From Candidatus Chlorobium masyuteum (GTDB lineage: Bacteria > Bacteroidota > Chlorobiia > Chlorobiales > Chlorobiaceae): a DNA stretch of 64,000 nt. Both the position numbers and the translations under genes were made by a program. Below are positions 17,374-27,393 of the stretch, piece after piece. The stretch covers positions 48,849 through 112,848 of the forward strand of contig NZ_JAAORA010000004.1 in assembly GCF_011601315.1 (NCBI RefSeq), in the 5' to 3' direction. The notes beneath the pieces are model-generated. The model had not been told where the DNA came from. It saw only the letters and a list, made by a program, of their open reading frames with translations, and did no database searches. Within the stretch, counting starts at the first letter, position 1; each line of letters starts with the position of its first letter.

Positions 17374-19179
17374 CCTGTTTACGCTACTATCTGATGCAAC
17401 CGGAAAAAGAACCGAGAAGACCGATCCCTGGCTGACTCTGGAACGAACCTCTACGTGGCCTTTGTGAGCCAGAACGATGTGTTTGACAATGGCAAGCCCG
17501 AGTCCGGTTCCGCCAAGCTCTCTGGAACGGGCCTTGTCAACCCGGTAAAAGCGCTCAAAAATCCTTCCCAGATCCTGCTTCGAGATACCGATGCCGTTAT
17601 CTTCCACATCAAGCTGCACATAATCGCCGCTTCTGAATGCTGATATCCTGATTTTGCCGTGCTCTGCATCAACATATTTAATGGCATTGTCAAGCAGGTT
17701 TCGAACCACAATTTCCAGATATCCGCTGTCCGCATGGAGTTGCGGCATGTCATCGGCAATGCTGACATCAAGCCGTACCGCTTTCTTTTCGAGCGCAAGA
17801 CGAAGCTGATCAACCGATTTTGCTATAACAGTCCTGAGATCCACCGCACTGAAGTGGTACTCAATGCGGCCCGACTCGATTCTGGAGAGATCAAGCACGT
17901 CGTTTACCAGTGCGGTAAGCTGTTCACTCTCCTGAAGGATAATCTTCAGAAACGCAGAGGCATGTTCCGGCTCATGCATCGCCCCTTCGAGCAACGTTTC
18001 AGTATATCCCTTGATGCTCGTCAGGGGTGTACGCAGTTCGTGCGACACGCTGGATACGAAGTCGCGACGAACCCGCTCAAGATTGCGAAGTTTGGTAATA
18101 TCATTCAAGACAAAAACCGTTCCGTCAAACCGCTCCCCCTGCATGACCGGCATGGAACTGATCTGCATGATTCGACGTCCTTTCGCTGTTTCAAAGGCCA
18201 TCTCCTCCTTGATGAGCGCCAGATGGCTCTTGTGTACCCTGCTGAACAGCTCTTCAAGCCGGCTGTCGGAGAGGTGACGGAGGGGCCTGGATTTGAACAT
18301 GGCCCCTTCAATCCGGAAAATTCTTGATGCCGCCGGGTTGACGAGTATAATATCTCCTGCAGCATCGGTAACAATGATTGCCTCCCTGATTCCCGAAAAA
18401 ACAGCGCGAAACCACTCTTCACTGCGCCTCATTTTTTTTATCTCATCGGACATGGTGTTGAATGCACGGGCCAGCATACCGATCTCATCCTGCCTGTCAA
18501 CGGGAATGGTGCCGGAAAGGTCATCCTGGAGCCGTTTCCGGGCGATTTCCGCCAGATTGCGAAGCGGCCTGGCCAGAAAAAACGCCCCGAGGAGACCCGC
18601 AACAAAAGAGAAAAAGAGCGCAAAAAAGAGCCCCTGCTCGATGCTTTTGCGGATTCCTTTCTCAAAGATGCCGATATCGTAAAGGGGTTTGGCGAAACGC
18701 AAAAGGGCCCGGGGTTTTGGCCGTCCGACAGGTACCGCAATATAGAGCATCTGCTCCTTAACCGTTTGACTGTAGCGGGACTCCTCTCCGTACCCTGTCT
18801 GCAATGCCGCCTCTACTTCAGGGCGGTTGCGGTGGTTCTGTAAAACAGCGAGTTTTTTTGCAGGAATATAGGAGTCGCCGATTACCCTTCCCTGAAGATC
18901 GATGAGCGTAACCCTGAGTTCAAGTGCACTCCCTACCCGGTCGGCCCAGGCATCGGCACTATCGGCCTCAAGCCATCCTGCGGGCTTCTCTTCAAGTATC
19001 TGGCGATTAAGCAGAAGATCGCGGTGCAACTCCCTGCGGGATGCCTCTCTGAGCAGCTCGGTTAACTGGCCGCCAAGTGAAAGATAGCTGACGAGCACGG
19101 TTACAAAAATAATCGTGCCGATAACAGCCCCGAGCCTGAATGAAACTTTTGCCTGCATCGTTTTAAGCCTCTTCATCAA
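17368..19179 (-). CDS. phoR: sensor histidine kinase, PhoR-like
   Basis: A 603-residue inner-membrane kinase. TM1 spans about residues 15-35, with a periplasmic sensor region to about 175. TM2 spans about 180-205 and is followed by a HAMP domain. A PAS domain lies at about 255-365, and HisKA with the phosphorylated His is in SHELRTPLTSIKGY (about 375-390). The HATPase domain has NLLDNAIKY, DNGIGI and GTGLGLAIVKH. It overlaps the 3' end of the regulator gene by 17 bp. The pairing and architecture match PhoR-type phosphate kinases, but no pst genes are present, so the signal is inferred. Confidence 0.85.
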   Translation of the reverse strand: MMKRLKTMQAKVSFRLGAVIGTIIFVTVLVSYLSLGGQLTELLREASRRELHRDLLLNRQILEEKPAGWLEADSADAWADRVGSALELRVTLIDLQGRVIGDSYIPAKKLAVLQNHRNRPEVEAALQTGYGEESRYSQTVKEQMLYIAVPVGRPKPRALLRFAKPLYDIGIFEKGIRKSIEQGLFFALFFSFVAGLLGAFFLARPLRNLAEIARKRLQDDLSGTIPVDRQDEIGMLARAFNTMSDEIKKMRRSEEWFRAVFSGIREAIIVTDAAGDIILVNPAASRIFRIEGAMFKSRPLRHLSDSRLEELFSRVHKSHLALIKEEMAFETAKGRRIMQISSMPVMQGERFDGTVFVLNDITKLRNLERVRRDFVSSVSHELRTPLTSIKGYTETLLEGAMHEPEHASAFLKIILQESEQLTALVNDVLDLSRIESGRIEYHFSAVDLRTVIAKSVDQLRLALEKKAVRLDVSIADDMPQLHADSGYLEIVVRNLLDNAIKYVDAEHGKIRISAFRSGDYVQLDVEDNGIGISKQDLGRIFERFYRVDKARSRELGGTGLGLAIVKHIVLAHKGHVEVRSRVSQGSVFSVLFPVASDSSVNRN

Positions 19180-19855
19180 ACTTGTAACCGAATCCGCGTA
19201 CGGTTTTTATCATCCGTCCGGTTTCGCCGAGCTTTTCACGAAGCCGGGTAATATGGGTATCGATGGTGCGGGTGTTGATGGAGCGGTCAACATCCCAGAC
19301 ATCGCTGAGCAGCTTTTCGCGTGACTGCGCCTCGCCTTTTCTTTTGAGCAGCGCAGCAAGCAGCTTGAACTCCATCAGGGTAAGCAGAAGCTCCCTGCCT
19401 TCAAGGATAACCTGATGACGGACAAGATCGACATCAAGCGTACCTGCGGTGAGCTGCTCCGGCACCCTGCCGCCATGACGGCGATCGCGCTTGAGAATGG
19501 CCCGGATCCTGAGGATCAGCTCTCTGGGACTGAACGGCTTGACAACATAGTCGTCGATACCCAGTTCAAAACCGAGAATCCGGTCAATCTCCTCACCTTT
19601 TGCCGTGAGCATGATCATGGGAAGATCCTTGAAAAGCTGATTCTGCCTGATCTGCCGGCACACCTCAAAACCGTCAATTCCGGGAAGCATGACATCAAGC
19701 AGTACGAGATCAAAACTTTTTCGGACAAGTTGCAGAAGAGCCTCTTCGCCTGTTGATGAAACATGACATTTAAAGCCTGCCCGTTCAAGATTAAAGCCAA
19801 GCAGTTGTGCAAGATGGGGGTCATCCTCAACAACAAGAAGCATCGGATCCGACAT
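19163..19855 (-). CDS. phoB: OmpR/PhoB-family response regulator
   Basis: A 230-residue protein. The receiver domain (residues 1-120) has acidic residues in VEDDPHL, the phosphoacceptor Asp in LVLLDVMLPG, and the conserved Lys in VVKPFSPREL. The C-terminal winged-helix domain ends in RTIDTHITRLREKLGE and VRGFGYKF. It is translationally coupled to the kinase by a 17-bp overlap. The PhoB assignment follows overall similarity to the PhoB subgroup; target genes are unknown. Confidence 0.85.
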   Translation of the reverse strand: MSDPMLLVVEDDPHLAQLLGFNLERAGFKCHVSSTGEEALLQLVRKSFDLVLLDVMLPGIDGFEVCRQIRQNQLFKDLPMIMLTAKGEEIDRILGFELGIDDYVVKPFSPRELILRIRAILKRDRRHGGRVPEQLTAGTLDVDLVRHQVILEGRELLLTLMEFKLLAALLKRKGEAQSREKLLSDVWDVDRSINTRTIDTHITRLREKLGETGRMIKTVRGFGYKFDEEA

Positions 19856-20114
19856 GAGGATACAGAGTTTAACATATTAACACACAAGACGCTCAAGTGG
19901 ACGCAGTGGCCAGGAAGATCATGGACGTTGTGGACTCCCTGGACAAAACTATTTTCTTTTTTTATAGCCTTTTCCTGATGGTACTCGGGAATGTTTCGCG
20001 GGTCCGTAATCTCATACGCCACAATACACCAAATACAAATGCTCTTTAATCTTTTCCACTGAGTCCATTGCTGTGCACCATATCTTCGTCCAGAGGGTCC
20101 ACTTTCCCCCCTCT

Positions 20115-21083
20115 TTACGCCCCTGCTTTCCAGCAGGCCGCTTCATGACCGGACTCAAAGGAGAGGAGTTCCGGCTGCTCCTTGCGGCAGTGTGCATCGG
20201 CAAGCGTGCATCTTCCGGCAAACCGGCACCCCTCTGGCAGATTGACCGCACTGGGAACATTGCCTTCGATCACATGAAGCCGCTCTTTTGATGAGCCCAG
20301 CCGGGGAATGGATTTCAGAAGGCCCCTGGTGTAGGGATGAAGCGGATTGGTGAAAAGCTGTTCAACGGTTCCTTTTTCGACAATCCTTGATGCATACATG
20401 ACAATAACATCTTGACAAAGCTCGGCAACCACTCCGAAATCATGGGTGACAAGCATCACACTCATCCCTGTTTCGCCCTGAAGTTTGCCGATAAGGTCAA
20501 GTATCTGCGCCTGAACGGTTACGTCAAGGGCTGTAGTCGGTTCATCAGCAATCAGAAGCGCCGGATTGCAGGATAGCGCCATGGCAATCATGACCCGCTG
20601 ACGCATTCCTCCTGAGAGCTCGTGAGGATAGGAGGAGAACCGTTCGAGAGGGTTTGGAATCCCGACCAGATTGAGCAGTTCAACCGATCGGTTTTTTGCT
20701 TCGGCTTTACTGATGTCGCGGTGAATGAGAAGTTGTTCCATAATCTGGCTGCCGCAGGTAAAGACCGGATTGAGCGAGCTCATCGGTTCCTGAAAGATCA
20801 TGGCTATGTCGTTGCCTCTAAGTTTGCGCATCTCCTCTTCAGAAAGCTTCAGGAGGTCGCGCCCTTTCCAGTGAATCTCCCCGCCCGCAAAATAGCCTGG
20901 AGGTATAGGGATCAGCCGCATAATTGAGAGTGCTGTCACTGATTTTCCGCATCCGGACTCTCCGACAACACCGAGGGTTCTGTTCCTTCCCAGCGAAAAG
21001 CTTACTCCGTCTACCGCTTTTGCAATACCGTTGTCAGTAGAGTACCAGGTCCTGAGATTTTTCAGTTCAAGAATTTTTTCCAT
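20115..21083 (-). CDS. peptide/nickel-type ABC transporter ATPase (OppD/DppD-like)
   Basis: A 322-residue ATPase. Walker A is GESGCGKS, the signature is LSGGMRQR, Walker B is [12 protein letters not shown], and the switch His is in VMLVTHDFG. The C-terminal oligopeptide extension ([11 protein letters not shown], then GCRFAGRC with Cys residues) places it in the OppD/DppD family. The start at 21083 gives the normal length. No permease or second ATPase gene lies adjacent, so its partners are elsewhere. It is divergent from mfd. Confidence 0.88.
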   Translation of the reverse strand: MEKILELKNLRTWYSTDNGIAKAVDGVSFSLGRNRTLGVVGESGCGKSVTALSIMRLIPIPPGYFAGGEIHWKGRDLLKLSEEEMRKLRGNDIAMIFQEPMSSLNPVFTCGSQIMEQLLIHRDISKAEAKNRSVELLNLVGIPNPLERFSSYPHELSGGMRQRVMIAMALSCNPALLIADEPTTALDVTVQAQILDLIGKLQGETGMSVMLVTHDFGVVAELCQDVIVMYASRIVEKGTVEQLFTNPLHPYTRGLLKSIPRLGSSKERLHVIEGNVPSAVNLPEGCRFAGRCTLADAHCRKEQPELLSFESGHEAACWKAGA

Positions 21084-21168
21084 ATATAGCAGCTTGCCCG
21101 CCAGTGCTTGTTTCAAGGTTACACGTTTTGCCGGGATCAAGCATGAAAATATGTTTTGTAAGCTTCAT

Positions 21169-24100
21169 ATGAAAACGTTATCAGATTCTGACCTCCAAAG
21201 CGCCTCTGTTACCAAGAGAAATCCGGGATTTCTGCTTGAAATCATCAGGCAGTCAAGCCCTTATGTTCTGCTCAAAAAGGCTTTACAGGAAAAACCTGCT
21301 ATAAAGGGGAGTTTTCCCCCTGTCAATATTTCAGGACTGCAGGGATCGCTCCCGGCAGTGCTCGCAGCTCTCCTTTTTACTGACCACCCCGACTCTCTCA
21401 TGGTGCTTTGCAGCCAGCAGAGCTTCGAACTCTATGAAAATGATTTTGATGCCCTCCTGCCGAAAGAGAGCATCTGCAACACCTCCGACGAGCTCTCTCT
21501 TTCCATAGGAGCACTGGCACGAGGGAAAAAATCGGCCATCCTCTCCTTTTTTGACGATCTCGATGTTGCACTTTGCAAACCGGCTGAAGCGAAAAACCGG
21601 ATTCTACACCTGAAAACCGATGAAGCCGCGGGCTATACAAACCTGAAGCGGTTTCTTGAGTCTAACAGCTTTGAACAGCGGGAGTTTGTTGAGGATGAGG
21701 GAGAGTTCTCCATCCGCGGCTCCATAATCGACGTCTTCCCTTTCGGAGCAAGAGAGCCGCTGCGTATAGAGTTTTTCGGCGACACCGTCTCCTCCCTGCG
21801 CCTGTTCGACATCAACAGCCAGCTCTCAGGAAAAACGGTAGCCGAAGCGGATATTACCGCCAGTTTTATTGTAACAGAGAGCGATGCTTCCGGAACCGGG
21901 ACAACAATTTTTGATTATCTTGACCCCTCCACCGTTATCATCATTGATGACACCATCGATTTTGCTGCACTGGATAACCATGAAGCGCTTTCGGCTGGAC
22001 TCTCCCGGTTCCGATCTATATGGATCATGCACTCGGCACCTTCAGCTATTGAGTTCGGTTCCGGCCCGCAGAAAAAACTCAATGCAAACTTCCGTGTACT
22101 TGCCTCACTCCTGCAGCAGGAGTCGGGTAAAAACAGAAAACCGCTCTTTGCAACCGGTTCACGACGCGAAATAGGAGAACTGACCGACTTCCTCGCCGAA
22201 GAGATGACAGAATCAGGAGGATCAGCCCTGCATGACGCAAGCTGGCTTCCGCTCAACCTGCACACCGGCTTTACCTTCGGCTCTCTTGACCTCTATACCG
22301 AATCCGACATCTTCGGCAAGCTGCATACCCACAAAGCCCATCGCAAGCGAAAAATCCGGGGGATATCACTCAAGGATCTCCAGAAGCTCAAAGTGGGCGA
22401 TTATGTTGTTCATGAAGATTACGGTATCGGAATTTTCAAATCCCTTGAGACCATAACCGTCGGTAATTCCGAACAGGAGTCGGTACTTGTGGAGTATGAG
22501 GGGGGCGATCAGCTCTTTGTCAATGTGCAGAACATTAACCTGCTCTCAAAGTATACCGCATCCGAAGGCGCACTTCCCTCGCTCTCAAAACTCGGAAGTT
22601 CGAAATGGGCCGCAAAAAAGGAAAAAGTCCGCGGAAAGCTCCGCGATACGGCCATAAACCTGATCAAAATATACGCCCAGAGAAAAATGCAGTCCGGTTT
22701 TGCCTTTGCTGCGGACTCCATTTTCATGCGGGAATTTGAAGCTTCATTTATTTTCGAGGAGACACCCGATCAGCATCGGGCAATTGTTGAGGTTAAAAAA
22801 GATATGGAGGCGCCTCATCCGATGGACCGGCTGATTTGCGGGGACGCAGGATTCGGAAAAACCGAGATTGCCATGCGTGCGGCATTCAAGGCTGTAGAGT
22901 CAAAAAAACAGGTTGCGGTTCTGACTCCGACGACTATTCTCGCACACCAGCATGCCGAATCCTTTATCAGACGGTTTGAAAATTTTCCGATTGCCATAGC
23001 GGTTCTGAGCCGTTTTGTTCCGCGCAAGGATCAGATTGAGCTGCTCAAAAAAATAAAAGCGGGCCAGATTGATATCGTCATCGGTACCCACCGTCTTGTA
23101 TCGAAAGATGTGCTGTTCCAGGATCTCGGTCTGCTTGTTATAGACGAAGAGCAGCACTTCGGCGTTGAGGTCAAAGAGAAACTCCGGGAACAGTTCCCCG
23201 GTGTTGACACCCTTACCATGTCGGCAACACCGATACCGAGAACCCTCCAATTCTCAATGCTGGGAGCGCGTGACCTTTCCATTGTTTCGACACCTCCGAA
23301 AAACCGTCAACCGGTAGAAACACTCATAACCGATTATGACACTGCCCTGATTCAATCGGCGATCCAGCGGGAGATCAGGCGTGAAGGCCAGGTTTTCTTT
23401 CTGCACAACCGTATTTCCGGCCTTGAAGAGGTACAGCACACCCTGCGGGAGCTTGTCCCCTCTGCACGCATTGTCTTTGCTCATGGTCAGATGGCGCCGA
23501 AAGAGCTTGAAAAGGTTATGATGGACTTTATGCAGAAAGAGGTTGATGTCCTGATCTCCACCACCATCATCGGCTCGGGTCTGGATATCTCCAATGCCAA
23601 TACCATTATCATCAACCGGGCTGACATGTTCGGCCTTTCCGACCTTTACCAGTTGCGCGGGAGGGTCGGCAGAAGCGACCGGAAAGCATACTGCTACCTG
23701 ATCACACCGCCGCTCCACACCCTGAAACGGGATGCTGTGCAGCGGCTTGCGGTGATCGAGAGTTTTACCGAGCTTGGATCAGGCTTCAATATTGCCCTGC
23801 GCGATCTCGATATCCGTGGCGCGGGCAATCTGCTCGGCGCCGAGCAGTCCGGGTATATTCATGAACTCGGATTTGATCTCTATCAGAAAATGCTTGAAGA
23901 GACCGTTGCCGAGCTGAAGTCAACCACCTTCAGTCATCTCTTTACAACTGATGGCAAAGCGGCACCGAAACCATCAAAAAGCTGTGATCTGCTCTTCTTT
24001 TTTGATGCACTCATTCCCGATTACTTTATTCATGCAACCCATGAGCGGTTTGCCTTTTATGAAAAAATCTCCAAAGCTCCATCAGAAGAGGCAGTTGAAG

Positions 24101-24477
24101 CACTTTCCAGGGAGCTCAGGGACCGTTTCGGTGCTCTGCCCGAAGAGGTGGCAACACTGCTGCTCCTGACAAAACTCAAACTTACGGCTTCATCCCTCGG
24201 GCTTGAAAAAATCGACATCCAGCCGAAGAGCTTTACCCTTCTGCTACCGGGTCATGACAATGAACACCTTGCAAACCGTGAGTTTTTCCAGTATCTCTTT
24301 CTATCTGTCCAGGAGCCCTGGATGCAGGAGTACCGGCCGGGATTTAAAATGGAGAAAAAAATAAAGCTGGTGCTGCACCACCCCGCTTCGTCCGACACAT
24401 CCCCCTGCATGCTGCTCGAGCGTTATACTGATCTGCTGAAAAAACTTGATCGGGCATCAAAAGAGCTGACGGCATGA
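21169..24477 (+). CDS. mfd: transcription-repair coupling factor Mfd
   Basis: A 1102-residue protein. The N-terminal UvrB-homology region covers about residues 1-330. The RNA-polymerase-interacting domain contains [14 protein letters not shown] (about 412). The helicase core has Walker [10 protein letters not shown], box [16 protein letters not shown], and the TRG-type QLRGRVGRS motif. It displaces stalled RNA polymerase and recruits UvrA. I use the ATG at 21169, since the upstream in-frame ATGs would overlap the divergent ABC gene. Confidence 0.96.
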   Translation: MKTLSDSDLQSASVTKRNPGFLLEIIRQSSPYVLLKKALQEKPAIKGSFPPVNISGLQGSLPAVLAALLFTDHPDSLMVLCSQQSFELYENDFDALLPKESICNTSDELSLSIGALARGKKSAILSFFDDLDVALCKPAEAKNRILHLKTDEAAGYTNLKRFLESNSFEQREFVEDEGEFSIRGSIIDVFPFGAREPLRIEFFGDTVSSLRLFDINSQLSGKTVAEADITASFIVTESDASGTGTTIFDYLDPSTVIIIDDTIDFAALDNHEALSAGLSRFRSIWIMHSAPSAIEFGSGPQKKLNANFRVLASLLQQESGKNRKPLFATGSRREIGELTDFLAEEMTESGGSALHDASWLPLNLHTGFTFGSLDLYTESDIFGKLHTHKAHRKRKIRGISLKDLQKLKVGDYVVHEDYGIGIFKSLETITVGNSEQESVLVEYEGGDQLFVNVQNINLLSKYTASEGALPSLSKLGSSKWAAKKEKVRGKLRDTAINLIKIYAQRKMQSGFAFAADSIFMREFEASFIFEETPDQHRAIVEVKKDMEAPHPMDRLICGDAGFGKTEIAMRAAFKAVESKKQVAVLTPTTILAHQHAESFIRRFENFPIAIAVLSRFVPRKDQIELLKKIKAGQIDIVIGTHRLVSKDVLFQDLGLLVIDEEQHFGVEVKEKLREQFPGVDTLTMSATPIPRTLQFSMLGARDLSIVSTPPKNRQPVETLITDYDTALIQSAIQREIRREGQVFFLHNRISGLEEVQHTLRELVPSARIVFAHGQMAPKELEKVMMDFMQKEVDVLISTTIIGSGLDISNANTIIINRADMFGLSDLYQLRGRVGRSDRKAYCYLITPPLHTLKRDAVQRLAVIESFTELGSGFNIALRDLDIRGAGNLLGAEQSGYIHELGFDLYQKMLEETVAELKSTTFSHLFTTDGKAAPKPSKSCDLLFFFDALIPDYFIHATHERFAFYEKISKAPSEEAVEALSRELRDRFGALPEEVATLLLLTKLKLTASSLGLEKIDIQPKSFTLLLPGHDNEHLANREFFQYLFLSVQEPWMQEYRPGFKMEKKIKLVLHHPASSDTSPCMLLERYTDLLKKLDRASKELTA

Positions 24478-24644
24478 AAACCTCACGCTCCCTTAAACTC
24501 CCCGATGAGCGCCAGGAGTATAGGTTTCCGGCACATTATTGACCTGATAGAATAATCATCCTGTGAAGAGCAACTTTTGGTACTACTCCGTTGTTAGGAA
24601 TTAGGATTGTTTTAGTACACTTTTAAATTAAAACCATACACAAC

Positions 24645-25238
24645 ATGACTATCATTATAAATGGTAAAAGTTATGAAGCTGAATCGGGAGAACGACTCAT
24701 TGATGTTGCCCGCATAAACCATGCTCATATCGGCTACTTCTGTGGCGGAAACGGCATCTGTCAGACCTGTTATGTTACCGTAAAAAAAGGGAGTGAACTG
24801 CTTTCACCCATCAGTGACTCCGAAAAAGCATTACTCTCTGATACACTGATAAAAGAGGGAACAAGAATGGCATGCCTGACCACAGTTGAAAAACCGGGAA
24901 CCATTGAGATCGTTTCGACTGTTGAACAGGTTAAGGAGCTGTTTGAAAAAAACCCGCTGCAACTGCCGGGATATGCCGGAAAAATGGGATGGGAGGCACT
25001 CGTAAAGTTCCCCGATACCATGCAGTTACAGTCGACAAGAAGTTTTGATCTCTGGCAATTGCTCTCGGACATTATCGGTGGAATCGGAAGTGCACTGCAG
25101 CTTGTGGTGGATGCCCTTCAGCCAGCTTGCCCAGCGAAAGCGGAGTGTAAAATAATAGGCCATATTGACTCGGCCAACACACATAGCCAGCTCAGCGAAG
25201 CGACTGAACCTAGAGCTAAACAGGGCGCTCAAGCCTGA
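24645..25238 (+). CDS. chlorosome envelope 2Fe-2S protein, CsmI/J/X family (CsmX-like)
   Basis: A 197-residue protein. An N-terminal ferredoxin-type domain (residues 1-90) has the cluster cysteines in [13 protein letters not shown] and a fourth Cys in MACLTT. This is the adrenodoxin-like layout of the chlorosome envelope proteins CsmI, CsmJ and CsmX. The C-terminal half is hydrophobic, with [17 protein letters not shown], for attachment to the chlorosome lipid monolayer. These proteins are thought to control redox-dependent quenching of energy transfer. Which paralogue it is cannot be fixed here; the position next to crtH recalls CsmX of Chlorobaculum tepidum (memory-based). Confidence 0.82.
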   Translation: MTIIINGKSYEAESGERLIDVARINHAHIGYFCGGNGICQTCYVTVKKGSELLSPISDSEKALLSDTLIKEGTRMACLTTVEKPGTIEIVSTVEQVKELFEKNPLQLPGYAGKMGWEALVKFPDTMQLQSTRSFDLWQLLSDIIGGIGSALQLVVDALQPACPAKAECKIIGHIDSANTHSQLSEATEPRAKQGAQA

Positions 25239-25375
25239 GAACACATGCGCACCCGTCAAATATTTTTCTTCTACAGGGAAAAGGAAGGTTTGACGGGTGC
25301 AGCACTGAAATTGCTTATATTCCATTATAAAGGGATAAAGGATGGTTTTATCACTCACACCTAACTCCGATACCC

Positions 25376-26056
25376 ATGATCATCACTATCAACGACCGGC
25401 CCTGCGAAGCCCGGATTGGTGAGCGTCTGTTGGATGCAGCTCAGCATAACAAGTGCCATATTGGCTATATTTGCGGTGGCAACGGCATCTGCCAGAGCTG
25501 TTTTGTCTATGTCAGGGAGGGCAAGGAGACGCTTTCGGCACCGAACAACATCGAAAAAGCCTTTATTTCAGAGAAACTTTTGCAGGAGGGAGGACGACTT
25601 GCCTGTCAAAGTGTTATCGTCAAAGAGGGACCACTCAGTGTGCTTTCACGCGCTGAGCATCTGCGGCGCATTGTGCTCGGGCTCAACATTCCGGGCTTTG
25701 TAACCTATGCCCGTACAATCGGTTATAATGTGACGAACAAACTGCCTGAAGGTGCCGGAAACCTTTTTGAACGAGTCAAAAAAGGGCAGATGAACCCCGG
25801 TGACTCCCTCTCAAAAATCGGCAACGGACTCGTTCAGGCATCACTGCTTCTGTCAAACACCTTTATGGAAACATTTCCTTTTCTGCAGTACCCCGGCTCC
25901 CTGCTTGCCGACGGAGTCAAAGGCGCAGTGAAAGGAGCAGCAGATACTGTATGCTCGATTTCAGGCGGACACCTGCATCTGCCGGGAACAACCTGTTCGT
26001 GCAGCAGCTCCAGTGAAACAAAGTCGATTGAGTCTGTAAAAATATCAGTAAAGTAG
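25376..26056 (+). CDS. chlorosome envelope 2Fe-2S protein, CsmI/J/X family, second copy
   Basis: A 226-residue paralogue of the preceding protein. The same ferredoxin domain carries [10 protein letters not shown] and a fourth Cys in LACQS. The C-terminal part is different: amphipathic helices, then a Gly/Cys/Ser-rich tail (HLPGTTCSCSSSSETKS). Its length is close to CsmJ (about 225 residues), so it may be CsmJ-like. The 137-bp gap and shared strand suggest co-expression with the first copy. Tandem paralogues could give two redox sensors with different potentials; that is inference. Confidence 0.82.
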   Translation: MIITINDRPCEARIGERLLDAAQHNKCHIGYICGGNGICQSCFVYVREGKETLSAPNNIEKAFISEKLLQEGGRLACQSVIVKEGPLSVLSRAEHLRRIVLGLNIPGFVTYARTIGYNVTNKLPEGAGNLFERVKKGQMNPGDSLSKIGNGLVQASLLLSNTFMETFPFLQYPGSLLADGVKGAVKGAADTVCSISGGHLHLPGTTCSCSSSSETKSIESVKISVK

Positions 26057-26172
26057 TTTTTCTCCTGTTCCCGAAGCTGACCAGATGACAAAGAGGAAAC
26101 GCTTTAGTAAGTGCGCAAGTCCCGACATTGTCGGAAGAAAACGTAAGAGAGGGACCAAACCGTAAACTCCTG

Positions 26173-27393
26173 ATGGGCTACTCATCCGATATCGAAAGCA
26201 TTGAGTTTGAACTTGGCGCAAAAACGCTTGAACGCTGGCTTATCAAACCCGAAAAAACCATGAGCATTGTTCTTGGGATTCCCAGAGAACGGGCTCAGGA
26301 TGAACGCCGGGTAGCTATTTCACCTCCCGGTGTTCAGATACTGGTTGAGCACGGCATCAAGGTTATAATAGAAAAATCAGCCGGGAACTTCTGCAACTTC
26401 ACTGATTTCGATTACGCAGAAGCGGGAGCAATTATCGCCGAAACACCCGAGGTGCTGTTTGAACAATCAAACGTCATTGTCAAGGTCTCACCCCCTCAGC
26501 CGGAGGAACTTTCGCTCTTTATGCCCGGCCAGATGCTTATCTCCGCACTCCATCTTGGAACAGTCAGCCCGCAGTTACTGAAAACACTTCTCGAAAAAAA
26601 TATCACCGCTCTTGGATTTGAATTTATAGAGACAAGAGATGGTGAACTGCCGATTGTCAGAACGCTGAGTGAAATAGCCGGCTCACTGGCTATTCAGACT
26701 GCTGCAAAATACCTTGAAACCGGCTATGGAGGAAGCGGTATTCTGCTTGGAGGAATTGCAGGTGTCCCACCGGCGCATGTCACCATTATCGGAGCCGGGA
26801 CCGTAGGACTGTTTGCTGCTCAGGATGCTCTCGGGCTTGGAGCACAGGTTACCGTTATCGACAAGGAGATCAACCGGCTGCGACGGTTTGAGGCGTTTTT
26901 CAATCGCCATCTTGTAACGGCTATAGCCAACGATCACTACATTTCAGAGCTGGCCAAAACCTCGGATGTCATGATCGGTGCGCTAAGTCCGAAAAAGAAG
27001 ATCATCAAACCACTGGTCAGTGAACAGGTAGTCAAGTCAATGAAGCCCGGATCGGTTATTATTGATGTCTCCATTGACCAGGGCGCATGTTTTGCCACCA
27101 GCCGCCATACCTCACATACCAATCCGATCTATGTAAAGCATGGTGTTACCCATTATTGTGTCCCGAATATTCCTTCCGCCGTGGCCAAAACAGCATCATT
27201 CGCCCTTACCAACACCCTGCTCCCCTTTATACTCAAACTGACCGATCACGAAACCATCTCGGATATCCTGTGGAAAAGCCACAGTCTGAGAAAAGGAACC
27301 TATATTTTCAGGGGCTACGTCACCAAAAAAATTCTTTCCGAGCTTACCGATTTCCCATACCGTGAGATTGATATGCTGCTTGCCGCCTGCTAA
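26173..27393 (+). CDS. ald: alanine dehydrogenase
   Basis: About 406 residues. The catalytic and NAD domains match alanine dehydrogenase/PNT: GIPRERAQDERRVAISPPG, the HLG motif in ALHLGTVSP, and the NAD fold VTIIGAGTVGLFAAQ. It interconverts L-alanine and pyruvate plus ammonia with NADH. An N-terminal extension of about 35 residues (MGYSSDIESIEFELGAKTLE) precedes the usual MSIVLGIPRE start. No clear Shine-Dalgarno is seen, so the true start could be at 26128 (TTG) or the internal ATG. It converges on crtH with a 4-bp overlap of stops. Confidence 0.88.
   Translation: MGYSSDIESIEFELGAKTLERWLIKPEKTMSIVLGIPRERAQDERRVAISPPGVQILVEHGIKVIIEKSAGNFCNFTDFDYAEAGAIIAETPEVLFEQSNVIVKVSPPQPEELSLFMPGQMLISALHLGTVSPQLLKTLLEKNITALGFEFIETRDGELPIVRTLSEIAGSLAIQTAAKYLETGYGGSGILLGGIAGVPPAHVTIIGAGTVGLFAAQDALGLGAQVTVIDKEINRLRRFEAFFNRHLVTAIANDHYISELAKTSDVMIGALSPKKKIIKPLVSEQVVKSMKPGSVIIDVSIDQGACFATSRHTSHTNPIYVKHGVTHYCVPNIPSAVAKTASFALTNTLLPFILKLTDHETISDILWKSHSLRKGTYIFRGYVTKKILSELTDFPYREIDMLLAAC

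Noticed and set aside
19856..20114. Possible gene between phoB and the ABC gene
   Set aside because: Frames are short and run into neighbours. Only a short imperfect inverted repeat (GTGGACTCCCTGGAC near 19930 and its near-complement near 20088) is visible.
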